DNA from: Candidatus Binatia bacterium
GTDB lineage: Bacteria; Desulfobacterota_B; Binatia; UBA9968
Assembly: GCA_025922795.1 (NCBI GenBank)
Contig: JAICHC010000148.1
Coordinates: 1-6,983 of the forward strand
Direction: 5' to 3'
DNA: 6,983 bases
The position numbers were made by a program, and so were the translations under genes. Each line of letters begins with the position of its first letter. The first letter of the stretch is position 1. Below, in pieces: positions 1 to 6,228 of this stretch. The notes beneath the pieces are model-generated. The model was given only the letters and a program-made list of their open reading frames with translations, was not told the origin of the DNA and did not search any database.

Positions 1-29
1 GCGAACCCCTTGATACTGGTTATCTTCAT
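1..29 (-). CDS. Possible 5' end of a gene leaving the left edge
   Basis: Reading the minus strand leftward from position 29 gives ATG and then codons for MKITSIKGF before the window ends. Starts of the form MKIT-x-I are common in the enolase superfamily (mandelate racemase and muconate lactonizing enzyme types), which is the only reason to suspect that family; nine residues cannot prove it. No convincing ribosome binding site precedes the ATG. The gene would lie 80 bases downstream of the membrane protein on the same strand. A competing reading is the plus-strand frame from position 3, open to a TAA at 63-65. Confidence 0.25.
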
Positions 30-109
30 AACGCGTTAGGCGGGCATCTGATCAAAACACCATAACTCACCGGACAGGTCAAGTTTCCGCGTGCAGATCT
101 GCTGCCCGT

Positions 110-832
110 TCAGCTCCGCGCCTTGTAGCGATAGGCCCGGCTGCGGCGGGTTGTACCGTGCAGTTCCGCGAACAAAAAACCGCGCAAGGTCATGAAATAG
201 GTGAGGCCGAGTCCGACGACGAAAGCATAGGTAAAAAAATACAGGAAACCCGGCAAGCCGAACAACAGAGGCTCGAACAATGCCAATAAAAAATAACCGA
301 CGACAGCCAACAGGATGTTGGGAAACAACCATTCAAGCCAGTTCTCGACAATGAAATTATAACTCGCGCTGATCAGTTCCAGCCCAGTGGTCCGAGTCTG
401 GTAAATGAACTCGGGTACCGGATTGAGCACGATGTAGAGCACCAGCGTAATCAGAAAATAGATCAACGCGCCGTTGGGCACGGTTGCCAACGCCATCGCG
501 GCCACGCGCATCGGTATCCAGAGGATGAACGTGATCAAGAGCAATTCCCAAATATAGACGGTAAAGCCGTTGAGAAAGTCGTTGAAATCGGCCTTGTTGC
601 CGTCGATTAAGTTTTTAATCAAAAAAAGCCCGGAACTGACGCAGGCCTGGGTGGCGAGCGGGAACAGTAAGGCGCCAACGATGCCAAGCGGCGCCAGCAA
701 CGACGCGAGCACGGCTAAAATGATCCCGTAAGCGATTGGCGCGAAGCTCACCACCCAATTTTTACGCACGCATTCCCACGAGCGCGTGAGCGCCGTCGCA
801 TACATCCAGAGCGTCACTTGGAGAGTTTGCAT
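110..832 (-). CDS. Multi-pass inner membrane protein of unknown function
   Basis: This 240-residue protein is mostly hydrophobic. I see about five or six membrane segments: roughly residues 28-60 (possibly two passes), 92-115, 122-140, 168-190 and 195-222. The C-terminus is short and basic (GTTRRSRAYRYKARS), which suggests a cytoplasmic tail by the positive-inside rule. The N-terminal stretch of about 25 residues looks amphipathic (TALTRSWECVRKNW), like the start of bacterial integral membrane proteins that pack a helix at the interface. I see no catalytic or transport motif and do not recognise a family. The ATG at 832 has no good Shine-Dalgarno sequence ahead of it, so the start is less certain than the frame; the long frame, hydrophobic pattern and lack of a better overlapping frame support it. 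It lies 73 bases downstream of the 95-residue gene on the same strand and could share its transcript. Its role is unknown. Confidence 0.8.
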   Translation of the reverse strand: MQTLQVTLWMYATALTRSWECVRKNWVVSFAPIAYGIILAVLASLLAPLGIVGALLFPLATQACVSSGLFLIKNLIDGNKADFNDFLNGFTVYIWELLLITFILWIPMRVAAMALATVPNGALIYFLITLVLYIVLNPVPEFIYQTRTTGLELISASYNFIVENWLEWLFPNILLAVVGYFLLALFEPLLFGLPGFLYFFTYAFVVGLGLTYFMTLRGFLFAELHGTTRRSRAYRYKARS

Positions 833-905
833 CGTTTTCGGAAATCGAATTCAAGAAATCGGCTCCGCGCGTCAGCAGCGCAGGCGCGCCGGCTCAGGCT
901 GACAG

Positions 906-1193
906 CTAGCAAGAGTAGATATGGACTTCGTGCTCTTCGATGCGGCGCCCGCGGGCGATTAACTTGACAATGCTGCAGACGTTGCGGCTCACGTCTCCGA
1001 TGTTGGCGGCTGGAAATCCGTCTTTGAGATATCGGCCAATGAACTTCTCATCATGCAAGTTGATAATTTGAAGATAATCGTTGTTGCTGCCCTCGAAATA
1101 GTGCTTCGTGCCGGGCGCCGGACTATCCAACTCATCTTGCAGCGCCTTCGTAATCTTGATGCCGATGAATAACCGCTTGCTCACCTCTTCCAT
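906..1193 (-). CDS. Small conserved-looking hypothetical protein, 95 residues
   Basis: The protein starts MEEVSKRLFIGIKITKAL and ends EEHEVHIYSC. The open frame continues upstream to 1340, but the ATG at 1193 has AAGGAG seven bases before it, so this start is chosen. There is no signal peptide or membrane segment, so it is probably cytoplasmic. The opening RLFIGIKI resembles the first strand of the 2H phosphoesterase / RNA 2',3'-cyclic phosphodiesterase family (ThpR/LigT, usually near 180 residues). However, neither of the two HxT catalytic motifs is present and the protein is about half the usual length, so that activity should not be assigned. Two cysteines are visible (VCSIVK and the terminal YSC). 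The mixed charged and hydrophobic pattern looks like a folded alpha/beta domain. It is divergent from the tandem-propeptide gene, with 192 bases between them. Function unknown; coding status is well supported by the ribosome binding site. Confidence 0.75.
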   Translation of the reverse strand: MEEVSKRLFIGIKITKALQDELDSPAPGTKHYFEGSNNDYLQIINLHDEKFIGRYLKDGFPAANIGDVSRNVCSIVKLIARGRRIEEHEVHIYSC

Positions 1194-1200
1194 TGAATCT

Positions 1201-1206
1201 CTCCTT
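1201..1206 (-). promoter_or_regulatory. Shine-Dalgarno site fixing the start of the 95-residue gene
   Basis: The minus strand reads AAGGAG here, seven bases before the ATG at 1193. The longer frame starting at 1340 would place this perfect site inside the coding region, so the internal ATG is preferred. Confidence 0.75.
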
Positions 1207-1385
1207 ATCGCCGTCCATATCATACCGGCGCTAAAACAACCACCCTTGCGCCGAAAGTTTTCGCCTCTACAAACTCTAGACAGCCGATAGCGAAAAGGTT
1301 TAGGATGTTTTTCAGAGCAAGTACGGCGGAGACTTCTCACCCCCCAATAGGGTTCATCAAAACTGACCTGATGATGGACGCAAAA

Positions 1386-2132
1386 ATGAAAAACACCAAT
1401 TTACGTTGCCTCAAAGGGATCGTATTTGGCGCCGCCCTGCCGCTCTACATGCTCACAACTTTGTCGCCGGCAAAGGCGCAGCCGATTCCGAAGATTCCCA
1501 ACGAGGTGATCGATTTGGCTGCCGCCGAAGGAACCGTGCTTGTTCTGGTGGGGCTCAGGGTACCCTGGCAGATGGAGTCAAATCTGAGCGAGCACCAAGT
1601 CGACGTGCAGCGCGCGGCGATCGCCTCGATACAGAAAAATCTACTCTCCGAGCTGGAAGGAAAATCCTACAAGATCATCCGCCGTTACGATACCATTCCG
1701 GGCATTGCCTTGGAGGTGGGTGCAGACGCCTTGGCCGAGTTGGCACATTCACCGAATGTGACTAACGTGCTGCTCGATCGCCCGGCGGCAAGCACCGCGA
1801 ACGAGCTACCTTCATCGGACAAGGTTCCTTCGCAACTCTTTACGACCGCGGCGGCCCACGGCACCGTTTTGGTGCTGGCGGGATTGCGCACCCCCTGGCA
1901 GCGGGAAGATCAGCTGACCGAGGAGCTAATCGCCTTACAAAGAAACGGGATCTTGAGCGCACAAAGTTATATTCTAGCGGAGCTGGGCGGCACGCAATTC
2001 AGAGTCCTGCGGCTCTATCGCAGTATACCCGGCATCGCACTCCGGGTCGGCGTGGACGCCTTGCGTGTCCTGCAAAACTCCCCCGCAGTGACCAACGTCG
2101 TGCCGGACCGTCCTGCCCGAATCGTGCGCTAA
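1386..2132 (+). CDS. Secreted protein of two tandem subtilase-propeptide (I9-like) domains
   Basis: The 248-residue product starts with a Sec signal peptide: a basic N-region with K2 and R7, a hydrophobic core, and a likely cleavage site after AKA at residue 31. The mature part is two homologous domains, about residues 41-134 and 151-244, joined by a polar Ser/Pro linker. Both share GTVLVL-x-GLR-x-PWQ, a QR helix, then IPGIAL-x-VG-x-DAL, SP and VTNV-x-x-DRPA. This pattern matches, from family memory, the N-terminal prodomain of many proteobacterial S8 subtilases (inhibitor I9-like fold), which chaperones folding and inhibits the protease until cleaved. No catalytic Asp, His or GTSMA-type Ser motif follows, and only 118 bases separate the stop from aapJ, so a protease domain is not hidden by a frameshift. 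It could be a periplasmic or extracellular inhibitor or chaperone of a subtilase made elsewhere; this is inference. In-frame ATGs at 1305, 1371 and 1374 are alternatives. AAAAGG precedes 1305, but that start would put 27 residues before the signal peptide. No strong site precedes 1386. Confidence 0.8.
   Translation: MKNTNLRCLKGIVFGAALPLYMLTTLSPAKAQPIPKIPNEVIDLAAAEGTVLVLVGLRVPWQMESNLSEHQVDVQRAAIASIQKNLLSELEGKSYKIIRRYDTIPGIALEVGADALAELAHSPNVTNVLLDRPAASTANELPSSDKVPSQLFTTAAAHGTVLVLAGLRTPWQREDQLTEELIALQRNGILSAQSYILAELGGTQFRVLRLYRSIPGIALRVGVDALRVLQNSPAVTNVVPDRPARIVR
1506..2117 (+). repeat. Internal tandem duplication of a propeptide-like domain
   Basis: The two copies are about 1506-1787 and 1836-2117, with a period of 330 bases (110 residues). 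Over the 86-residue core a hand alignment gives about 48 identities and needs no gaps. The longest identical protein blocks are GTVLVL, IPGIAL, VTNV and DRPA. The DNA has diverged more than the protein at many third positions, which suggests an old duplication held by selection and not a recent copy. Confidence 0.85.
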
Positions 2133-2250
2133 CAATCCCGCGCGACTCCGGGCAACTAGCGCCCTTCGGCGACATGTTTTTCGCGCAGGTTGCGTCTGAC
2201 TAGCAGCTCTCTCCTTCCAGCAAAAAGAGAACGATACGAAGGCAGACAAC

Positions 2251-3264
2251 ATGAGACCGACAACCCTCGCGATCAGTGCGATCCTATTATTGCTTCACGA
2301 TAGCGCTCCAGCGCACGCGCAGACGACCGCGGCAGCGGTGATCAAGAAGGGGTTTCTGCAATGTGGGGTCAATACCGGCTTGCCAGGGTTTTCACAGCCC
2401 GACAGCCGTGGCGAGTGGAGCGGGCTGGACGTCGATCTTTGTCGCGCCGTCGGCGCAGCGCTGTTCGGCGACGCACGAAAGGTCCGCTACACCCCTTTGA
2501 CCGCCCAGCAGCGCTTCACGGCTCTGCAATCCGGGGAGGTCGATCTTCTCGCGCGCAATACGACTTGGACAATCGCCCGCGATACCGGTCTCGGCCTCAA
2601 CTTCGTCGGTGTAAATTACTACGACGGTCAAGGATTCATGGTGGCAAAAAAGCGTAAAGTGAAAAGCGCGACTCAGTTGAACGGCGCTGCCGTGTGCGTT
2701 CAACCCGGCACGACGACCGAGCTCAATCTCGCAGATTATTTTCGCGCCAAGAGGATGAAGTTCAAGCCGGTGGTAATCGAGAAAATGGAAGAGGTACTCA
2801 GTGCCTATTTTTCCGGGCGTTGCGACGTTTACACCACCGACGTATCCGGCCTGATCGCCGCCCGAGCCTCGCGCGCGGCCAATCCAGGCGACCACGTCAT
2901 TCTACCCGAGGTAATTTCCAAGGAACCGCTCGGTCCCGTAGTGCGGCATGGCGACGATCAGTGGTTTGACGTCGTCAAATGGTCACTCTTTGCAATGATC
3001 GATGCCGAAGAGCTCGGGCTTACTTCGAAGAACATCGATAAGCATGCCAAAAGCAGCAATCCCGTCATCCAACGCTTTATTGGCGCCACAGGGGAGTTCG
3101 GCAAGATGCTCGGTCTGGACAAGAGCTGGGCCCGTAACATCATCAAGCAGGTGGGCAATTACGGCGAGAGTTTCGAGCGGCATCTAACGCCTCTCGGCGT
3201 CGAGCGCGGTATCAACAAGCTTTGGAATCAGGGCGGACTCATGTATGCTCCGCCGCTCCGCTAG
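2251..3264 (+). CDS. aapJ: General L-amino acid ABC transporter, periplasmic binding protein AapJ
   Basis: The 337-residue product is the solute receptor of an Aap/Bzt-type importer; it binds L-amino acids in the periplasm and delivers them to AapQM. The signal peptide is residues 1-23 with cleavage at AHA|QTT. The mature protein has the type 3 (polar amino acid) binding-protein layout: GFLQCGVNTGLPGFS near 34-48, WSGLDVDLCRAVGAALFG at 56-73, RFTALQSGEVDLLARNTTWT at 88-107, LNFVGVNYYDGQGFMV at 116-131, TGTTTELN-like PGTTTELNLADYF at 152-164, and CDVYTTDVSGL at 191-201. These blocks and the C-terminal NYGESFER and LWNQGGLMYAPPLR are close to AapJ as I know it. Four cysteines (38, 64, 149, 191) could form two periplasmic disulfides. 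Length is typical. GAAGG lies eight bases before the ATG. It is first of three genes, followed by aapQ after 26 bases. Confidence 0.95.
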   Translation: MRPTTLAISAILLLLHDSAPAHAQTTAAAVIKKGFLQCGVNTGLPGFSQPDSRGEWSGLDVDLCRAVGAALFGDARKVRYTPLTAQQRFTALQSGEVDLLARNTTWTIARDTGLGLNFVGVNYYDGQGFMVAKKRKVKSATQLNGAAVCVQPGTTTELNLADYFRAKRMKFKPVVIEKMEEVLSAYFSGRCDVYTTDVSGLIAARASRAANPGDHVILPEVISKEPLGPVVRHGDDQWFDVVKWSLFAMIDAEELGLTSKNIDKHAKSSNPVIQRFIGATGEFGKMLGLDKSWARNIIKQVGNYGESFERHLTPLGVERGINKLWNQGGLMYAPPLR

Positions 3265-3290
3265 TACGTTCGCAAGAGCCGCCCCATTCG

Positions 3291-4487
3291 ATGTTCGGTC
3301 ACTTGGATCCCGCCAAAGCTGGCGCCGGCCAAAAAAAATTGACGGCTGCTTTCCTCGCGCCGCACCTGCGGCCGTTGCTTTACCAAATTTTGTTGGCCGC
3401 CGCTCTCTGCCTCGCCGCCTGGTATGTAGTTTCCAACGCCGCACAGAACCTTTCGGACTTGGGGATTGCTGCCGGGTTCGGATTTCTATCACGCGAAGCC
3501 GGTTTTGCCATCGGCGAAACCACCCTGCTTTCCTACAGTGCCGCTGACACCTACCTCCGGGCGCTTGCGGTCGGTTTTCTCAACACCGTGCGCGCGGCGA
3601 CGCTCGCGATTGTCTTCGCGACGGCGCTCGGCGTATTAATCGGGTTGGCGCGATTATCGACCAACTGGCTGGTTGCCAAGGCAACCGCAGGCTACGTTGA
3701 AGTGCTGCGTAACGTGCCGTTAGTCGTTCAGTTGTTTTTTTGGTACGCCTTAATCACCGAAAGCCTGCCAGGACCCGGCGACGCGCTGCATCCGTTTCCG
3801 GCAATATTTATCAGCAACCGCGGCCTGGTGTTTCCCGTTTTCAAGCTGGGGCCGGTCGATGGCTGGTTGATCGCGCTGATCCTACTTGCCGTCCTTATCA
3901 TCGTCGCCTGGATTTTGCGTTCGGGTTCAGCGCCGACGGCCCACCAACAGATTAAAATTCCCGTTGCACTCGTCGCGGGCTCGGCCGCTACGCTGTTTGT
4001 GAGCGCCTCAGCGGGCATCGAGATCGAGTACCCGGTGTTCAGTGGTTTCAATTTTACCGGCGGCGTCTCGCTTTCGCCGGAATTTACCGCCTTGTTCGTC
4101 GGACTCACGCTCTATACGGCGGCTTTCATCGCCGAAATTGTTCGCGCCGGGATCCTTGCGGTCGACCGGGGCCAGTTCGAAGCGGCTCATTCGCTTGGAT
4201 TGACTCAGAGGCAAGTCATGCGCTTCATCGTCCTGCCCCAGGCCCTGCGCGTCATCGTCCCGCCTCTCACCAGCCAATATATGAATTGCACCAAGAACAG
4301 CTCGCTCGCGGTGGCGATCGGCTATCCCGACCTGGTCTCCGTTGCCAATACCACGATCAACCAAACCGGCCAAGCCGTCGAAGGAATTACCATCATCATG
4401 CTCGTATACCTCTCGATCAGTCTTGCGATCTCAGCATTGATGAACTGGTACAACCGCCGCTTTGCGCTGCGAGGAAACCGCCGATGA
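3291..4487 (+). CDS. aapQ: General L-amino acid ABC transporter, permease AapQ
   Basis: This 398-residue inner membrane protein is one half of the heterodimeric channel that pairs with AapM. It has the long form typical of AapQ: an N-terminal membrane segment near residues 28-48, a periplasmic stretch with GFGFLSREAGFAIGE, then the permease core starting near residue 89. The core carries YVEVLRNVPLVVQLFFWY (135-152), an inserted segment (about 160-260) with extra hydrophobic helices, and the EAA loop at 297-318 (EAAHSLGLTQRQVMRFIVLP, with G303 and P316), which contacts the ATPase. The C-terminus SALMNWYNRRFALRGNRR is also family-like. The first ATG in frame is 3291. Its Shine-Dalgarno is poor; only AAGAG about 14 bases upstream, so it may depend on coupling from aapJ, whose stop is 26 bases before. 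A TTG at 3222 keeps the frame open inside aapJ but is unlikely. The stop overlaps the aapM start by ATGA. Confidence 0.93.
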   Translation: MFGHLDPAKAGAGQKKLTAAFLAPHLRPLLYQILLAAALCLAAWYVVSNAAQNLSDLGIAAGFGFLSREAGFAIGETTLLSYSAADTYLRALAVGFLNTVRAATLAIVFATALGVLIGLARLSTNWLVAKATAGYVEVLRNVPLVVQLFFWYALITESLPGPGDALHPFPAIFISNRGLVFPVFKLGPVDGWLIALILLAVLIIVAWILRSGSAPTAHQQIKIPVALVAGSAATLFVSASAGIEIEYPVFSGFNFTGGVSLSPEFTALFVGLTLYTAAFIAEIVRAGILAVDRGQFEAAHSLGLTQRQVMRFIVLPQALRVIVPPLTSQYMNCTKNSSLAVAIGYPDLVSVANTTINQTGQAVEGITIIMLVYLSISLAISALMNWYNRRFALRGNRR

Positions 4488-5578
4488 GCCGCGCGGCAAA
4501 TCATACCGCGGCGCAACCCGGGTCGGCTTTTCAGTGGCTCCGCATAGGACTGTTTGCCAGCTGGCCGAGTTCGATCGCGACAGTGGCGATTCTTTATCTC
4601 GCCTGGAGAATCATACCGCCGTTTCTGGACTGGGCATTGATACAGGCGGTCTGGTCGTCGGAGCATCCGTCTCTTTGCCGAGAGTTGGCTGGAAAGGGCG
4701 CCTGCTGGGCATTCATCACCGACAAGTACCGATTCATTCTATTCGGGACTTATCCTGCCGACCAACACTGGCGCCCCGCACTGGTCGTTGTGATTCTGCT
4801 CGGCCTTTACACCCTTAGCGCTGCGCGCACGACTCGCTGGTGGATACTCGGTGCGCTGTGGTTGGCCGGTCTTGCGCTCATTGGTGTGCTCATGTGGGGC
4901 GGCGTCTTCGGTCTCAGGCAGGTGGAGAACGAGCGTTGGGGCGGGCTCACCCTCACACTGTTGCTTGCGACTTTCGGACTCGCCCTGGCGTTTCCGCTCT
5001 CGATCGTGTTGGCGCTGGCGCGCCGGTCGGAAATGCCGCTCGTTCGCTGGCTCACCATTGCCTACGTCGAACTCATCCGCGGCGTCCCTTTGATTTCCGT
5101 TCTTTTTATGGCGTCGGTCCTGCTGCCGCTGTTTCTACCGGCGGGGGTTTCAATCGACAAGCTGCTGCGCGCGCAACTTGCAATGGCTCTGTTCGCGGCG
5201 GCCTATCTCGCCGAAGTAGTGCGTGGCGGACTGCAGGCGATACCACGCCAGCAAGAGGAAGCCGCTCAAGCGCTCGGCCTCAATTACTGGCAACGCACCT
5301 GGTACGTGATCCTCCCCCAGGCGCTGACAATCGCGATCCCGCCACTGGTCAATACTTTCATCGGATTCTTCAAAGACACCTCGCTCGTCGTGATCATCGG
5401 TCTGTTCGATTTTCTCACAACTATAAAGATCTCACTAAGCGAGCCGACCTGGACGGGTTTCGGCGTCGAAGCCTATTTGTTCGCGGCCTTCGGCTACTTC
5501 CTTTTTTGCTACCCGATGTCGCGCTATAGCCGCCACCTTGAGCCGGCGCATCAGGAAAGTCTGGTTCGAGAGCGTTGA
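4484..5578 (+). CDS. aapM: General L-amino acid ABC transporter, permease AapM
   Basis: The 364-residue product is the second permease subunit. Features in order: a hydrophobic N-terminal segment (about 22-48), the periplasmic motif GACWAFITDKYRFILFGTYP (72-91) that is characteristic of AapM/BztC-type subunits, two hydrophobic segments (98-114 and 120-138), then the permease core from RWGGLTLTL (151). The core includes YVELIRGVPLISVLFM (194-209) and the EAA loop EEAAQALGLNYWQRTWYVILP (258-278, with G265 and P278), where the ATPase docks, then NTFIGFFKDTSLVVIIGLFD. The start ATG at 4484 overlaps the aapQ stop (ATGA) and has GAGGA eight bases upstream, indicating translational coupling. In most aap loci the ATPase gene aapP follows directly; here 125 non-coding bases lead to a terminator and the next gene is on the other strand. 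The subunit itself looks intact. Confidence 0.94.
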   Translation: MSRAANHTAAQPGSAFQWLRIGLFASWPSSIATVAILYLAWRIIPPFLDWALIQAVWSSEHPSLCRELAGKGACWAFITDKYRFILFGTYPADQHWRPALVVVILLGLYTLSAARTTRWWILGALWLAGLALIGVLMWGGVFGLRQVENERWGGLTLTLLLATFGLALAFPLSIVLALARRSEMPLVRWLTIAYVELIRGVPLISVLFMASVLLPLFLPAGVSIDKLLRAQLAMALFAAAYLAEVVRGGLQAIPRQQEEAAQALGLNYWQRTWYVILPQALTIAIPPLVNTFIGFFKDTSLVVIIGLFDFLTTIKISLSEPTWTGFGVEAYLFAAFGYFLFCYPMSRYSRHLEPAHQESLVRER

Positions 5579-5703
5579 ACGGCCACCGTCCCGCCATCGT
5601 CGGCTTTCTCAAGGCGAGCTAAACGAGCCCTACAGCCGTGGGCAATCGCTTCTGCCTTGATGGCCAACGACAAATTGACTTCGTGCCGCCGGACCCTAAG
5701 AAA

Positions 5704-5741
5704 GACGACCCCCACTTCACTTTTGCGAAGTAGGGGTCGTC
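5704..5741. terminator. Rho-independent terminator, probably bidirectional
   Basis: Arms at 5704-5718 and 5727-5741 pair at 14 of 15 positions (one C/A mismatch) around the eight-base loop ACTTTTGC. On the minus strand the stem is followed directly by TTTCTT, a good U-tract for ending the lipoprotein transcript. On the plus strand the tract (GTTCTTT) starts a few bases later, so it can also end the aap transcript, though less well. Its place between convergent genes fits. Confidence 0.8.
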
Positions 5742-5804
5742 AGCGTTCTTTATGTCTGAGTGTCGGCAGCAGCGTTACCGATGCTGGCCGTTGGCATAGG
5801 GAGC

Positions 5805-6035
5805 CTAGTAGATGATCGAGCCTTTTTCGATTTGCCGCTTGCGGCTTTCATATTCCTCGCGTCCGATACGGCCGCTCTTAAAATCGTCTTCGAGCTTGTC
5901 CATCTGGCGGTTCGCGTTATATTCATAACCGCCTCCAGCACCGAGCGCGCCGGCAGCCGCGCCGCCCCAAAATTGCGGACTGCAACCCCATTGAGCCAAG
6001 CTCGCCACTAACAAAACCATAGCTAATTTAATCAT
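5805..6035 (-). CDS. Small glycine-rich lipoprotein with charged C-terminal helix
   Basis: The 76-residue product starts MIKLAMVLLVASLAQWGC. The signal sequence ends at C18, likely the lipidated cysteine, but the residues before it (Q-W-G) are an imperfect lipobox, so plain cleavage or a membrane-anchored form is possible. After SPQFW comes a Gly/Ala-rich stretch (GGAAAGALGAGGG, 24-36) like a glycine-zipper segment. The C-terminal 36 residues are highly charged and helical (QMDKLEDDFKSGRIGREEYE, 44-63), similar to the short C-terminal oligomerisation motif known as SHOCT; that resemblance is by eye. The frame opens at 6062, but the ATG at 6035 has AAAGGAGG nine bases upstream and gives a normal signal peptide. 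It probably sits in the cell envelope. Similar small lipoproteins occur in environmental proteobacteria, to my recollection, without a known function. It ends in the hairpin at 5704-5741. Confidence 0.85.
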   Translation of the reverse strand: MIKLAMVLLVASLAQWGCSPQFWGGAAAGALGAGGGYEYNANRQMDKLEDDFKSGRIGREEYESRKRQIEKGSIIY

Positions 6036-6044
6036 AAAACTTGC

Positions 6045-6052
6045 CCTCCTTT
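6045..6052 (-). promoter_or_regulatory. Shine-Dalgarno site of the small lipoprotein
   Basis: The minus strand reads AAAGGAGG, nine bases ahead of the ATG at 6035. It selects this start over the upstream ATG at 6062, which would place ten extra polar residues before the signal sequence and swallow this site. Confidence 0.8.
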
Positions 6053-6061
6053 GCTGGATCA

Positions 6062-6096
6062 AAAAAGCAATGCCCGTACCAAAGCCGATGCTTTTT
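6062..6096 (-). terminator. Weak hairpin between the metallopeptidase and lipoprotein genes
   Basis: Eight-base arms (6062-6069 and 6089-6096) pair perfectly as AAAAAGCA with TGCTTTTT around a 19-base loop. On the minus strand the right side ends in TTTTTT, so it could act as an intrinsic terminator for the metallopeptidase transcript or as an attenuator ahead of the lipoprotein. The stem is A/T-rich with only two G-C pairs and the loop is long, so the case is weak. Confidence 0.3.
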
Positions 6097-6228
6097 GACG
6101 ATCTTTCGCCAAGGGCCTAAAAAATTGGAATTATTTGATAATAGAAGTATCGACCGTTTCCCGGTATTGGAACGGATAGCGAATCATTCTGAAGGCTCAT
6201 GAGATGTCCGTCAGCGTTTATCCTACAA

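Noticed and set aside
3..65. Plus-strand frame open from the left edge to TAA, which could be the end of an incoming gene
   Set aside because: Twenty codons of openness at an edge are easily due to chance. The minus-strand MKITSIKGF start in the same bases is at least as plausible, and nothing identifies the peptide.
93..102. Perfect palindrome GCAGATCTGC downstream of the membrane protein gene
   Set aside because: Ten bases with no T-tract and no spacer; expected by chance at about this frequency in several kilobases.
871..903. Inverted repeat GTCAGC / GCTGAC flanking the palindrome GGCGCGCC (883-890), a possible terminator of the 95-residue gene
   Set aside because: Six-base arms with a 21-base loop and no T-tract on either strand. 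G+C-rich palindromes of eight bases are common in such DNA.
2160..2181. Small stem CGCC-CTTC-GGCG followed after five bases by TTTTT, a possible terminator after the tandem-propeptide gene
   Set aside because: The stem is only four base pairs and is separated from the T-run by ACATG, so it is too weak to call.
2392..2895. A 167-codon minus-strand open frame inside aapJ
   Set aside because: It is antisense to a strongly recognised gene, with no recognisable protein features of its own.
4840..5529. A 229-codon plus-strand open frame overlapping aapM in another frame
   Set aside because: It is Arg/Ser/Gly-rich, as expected of an out-of-frame reading of G+C-rich DNA, and aapM in the other frame has all family motifs.
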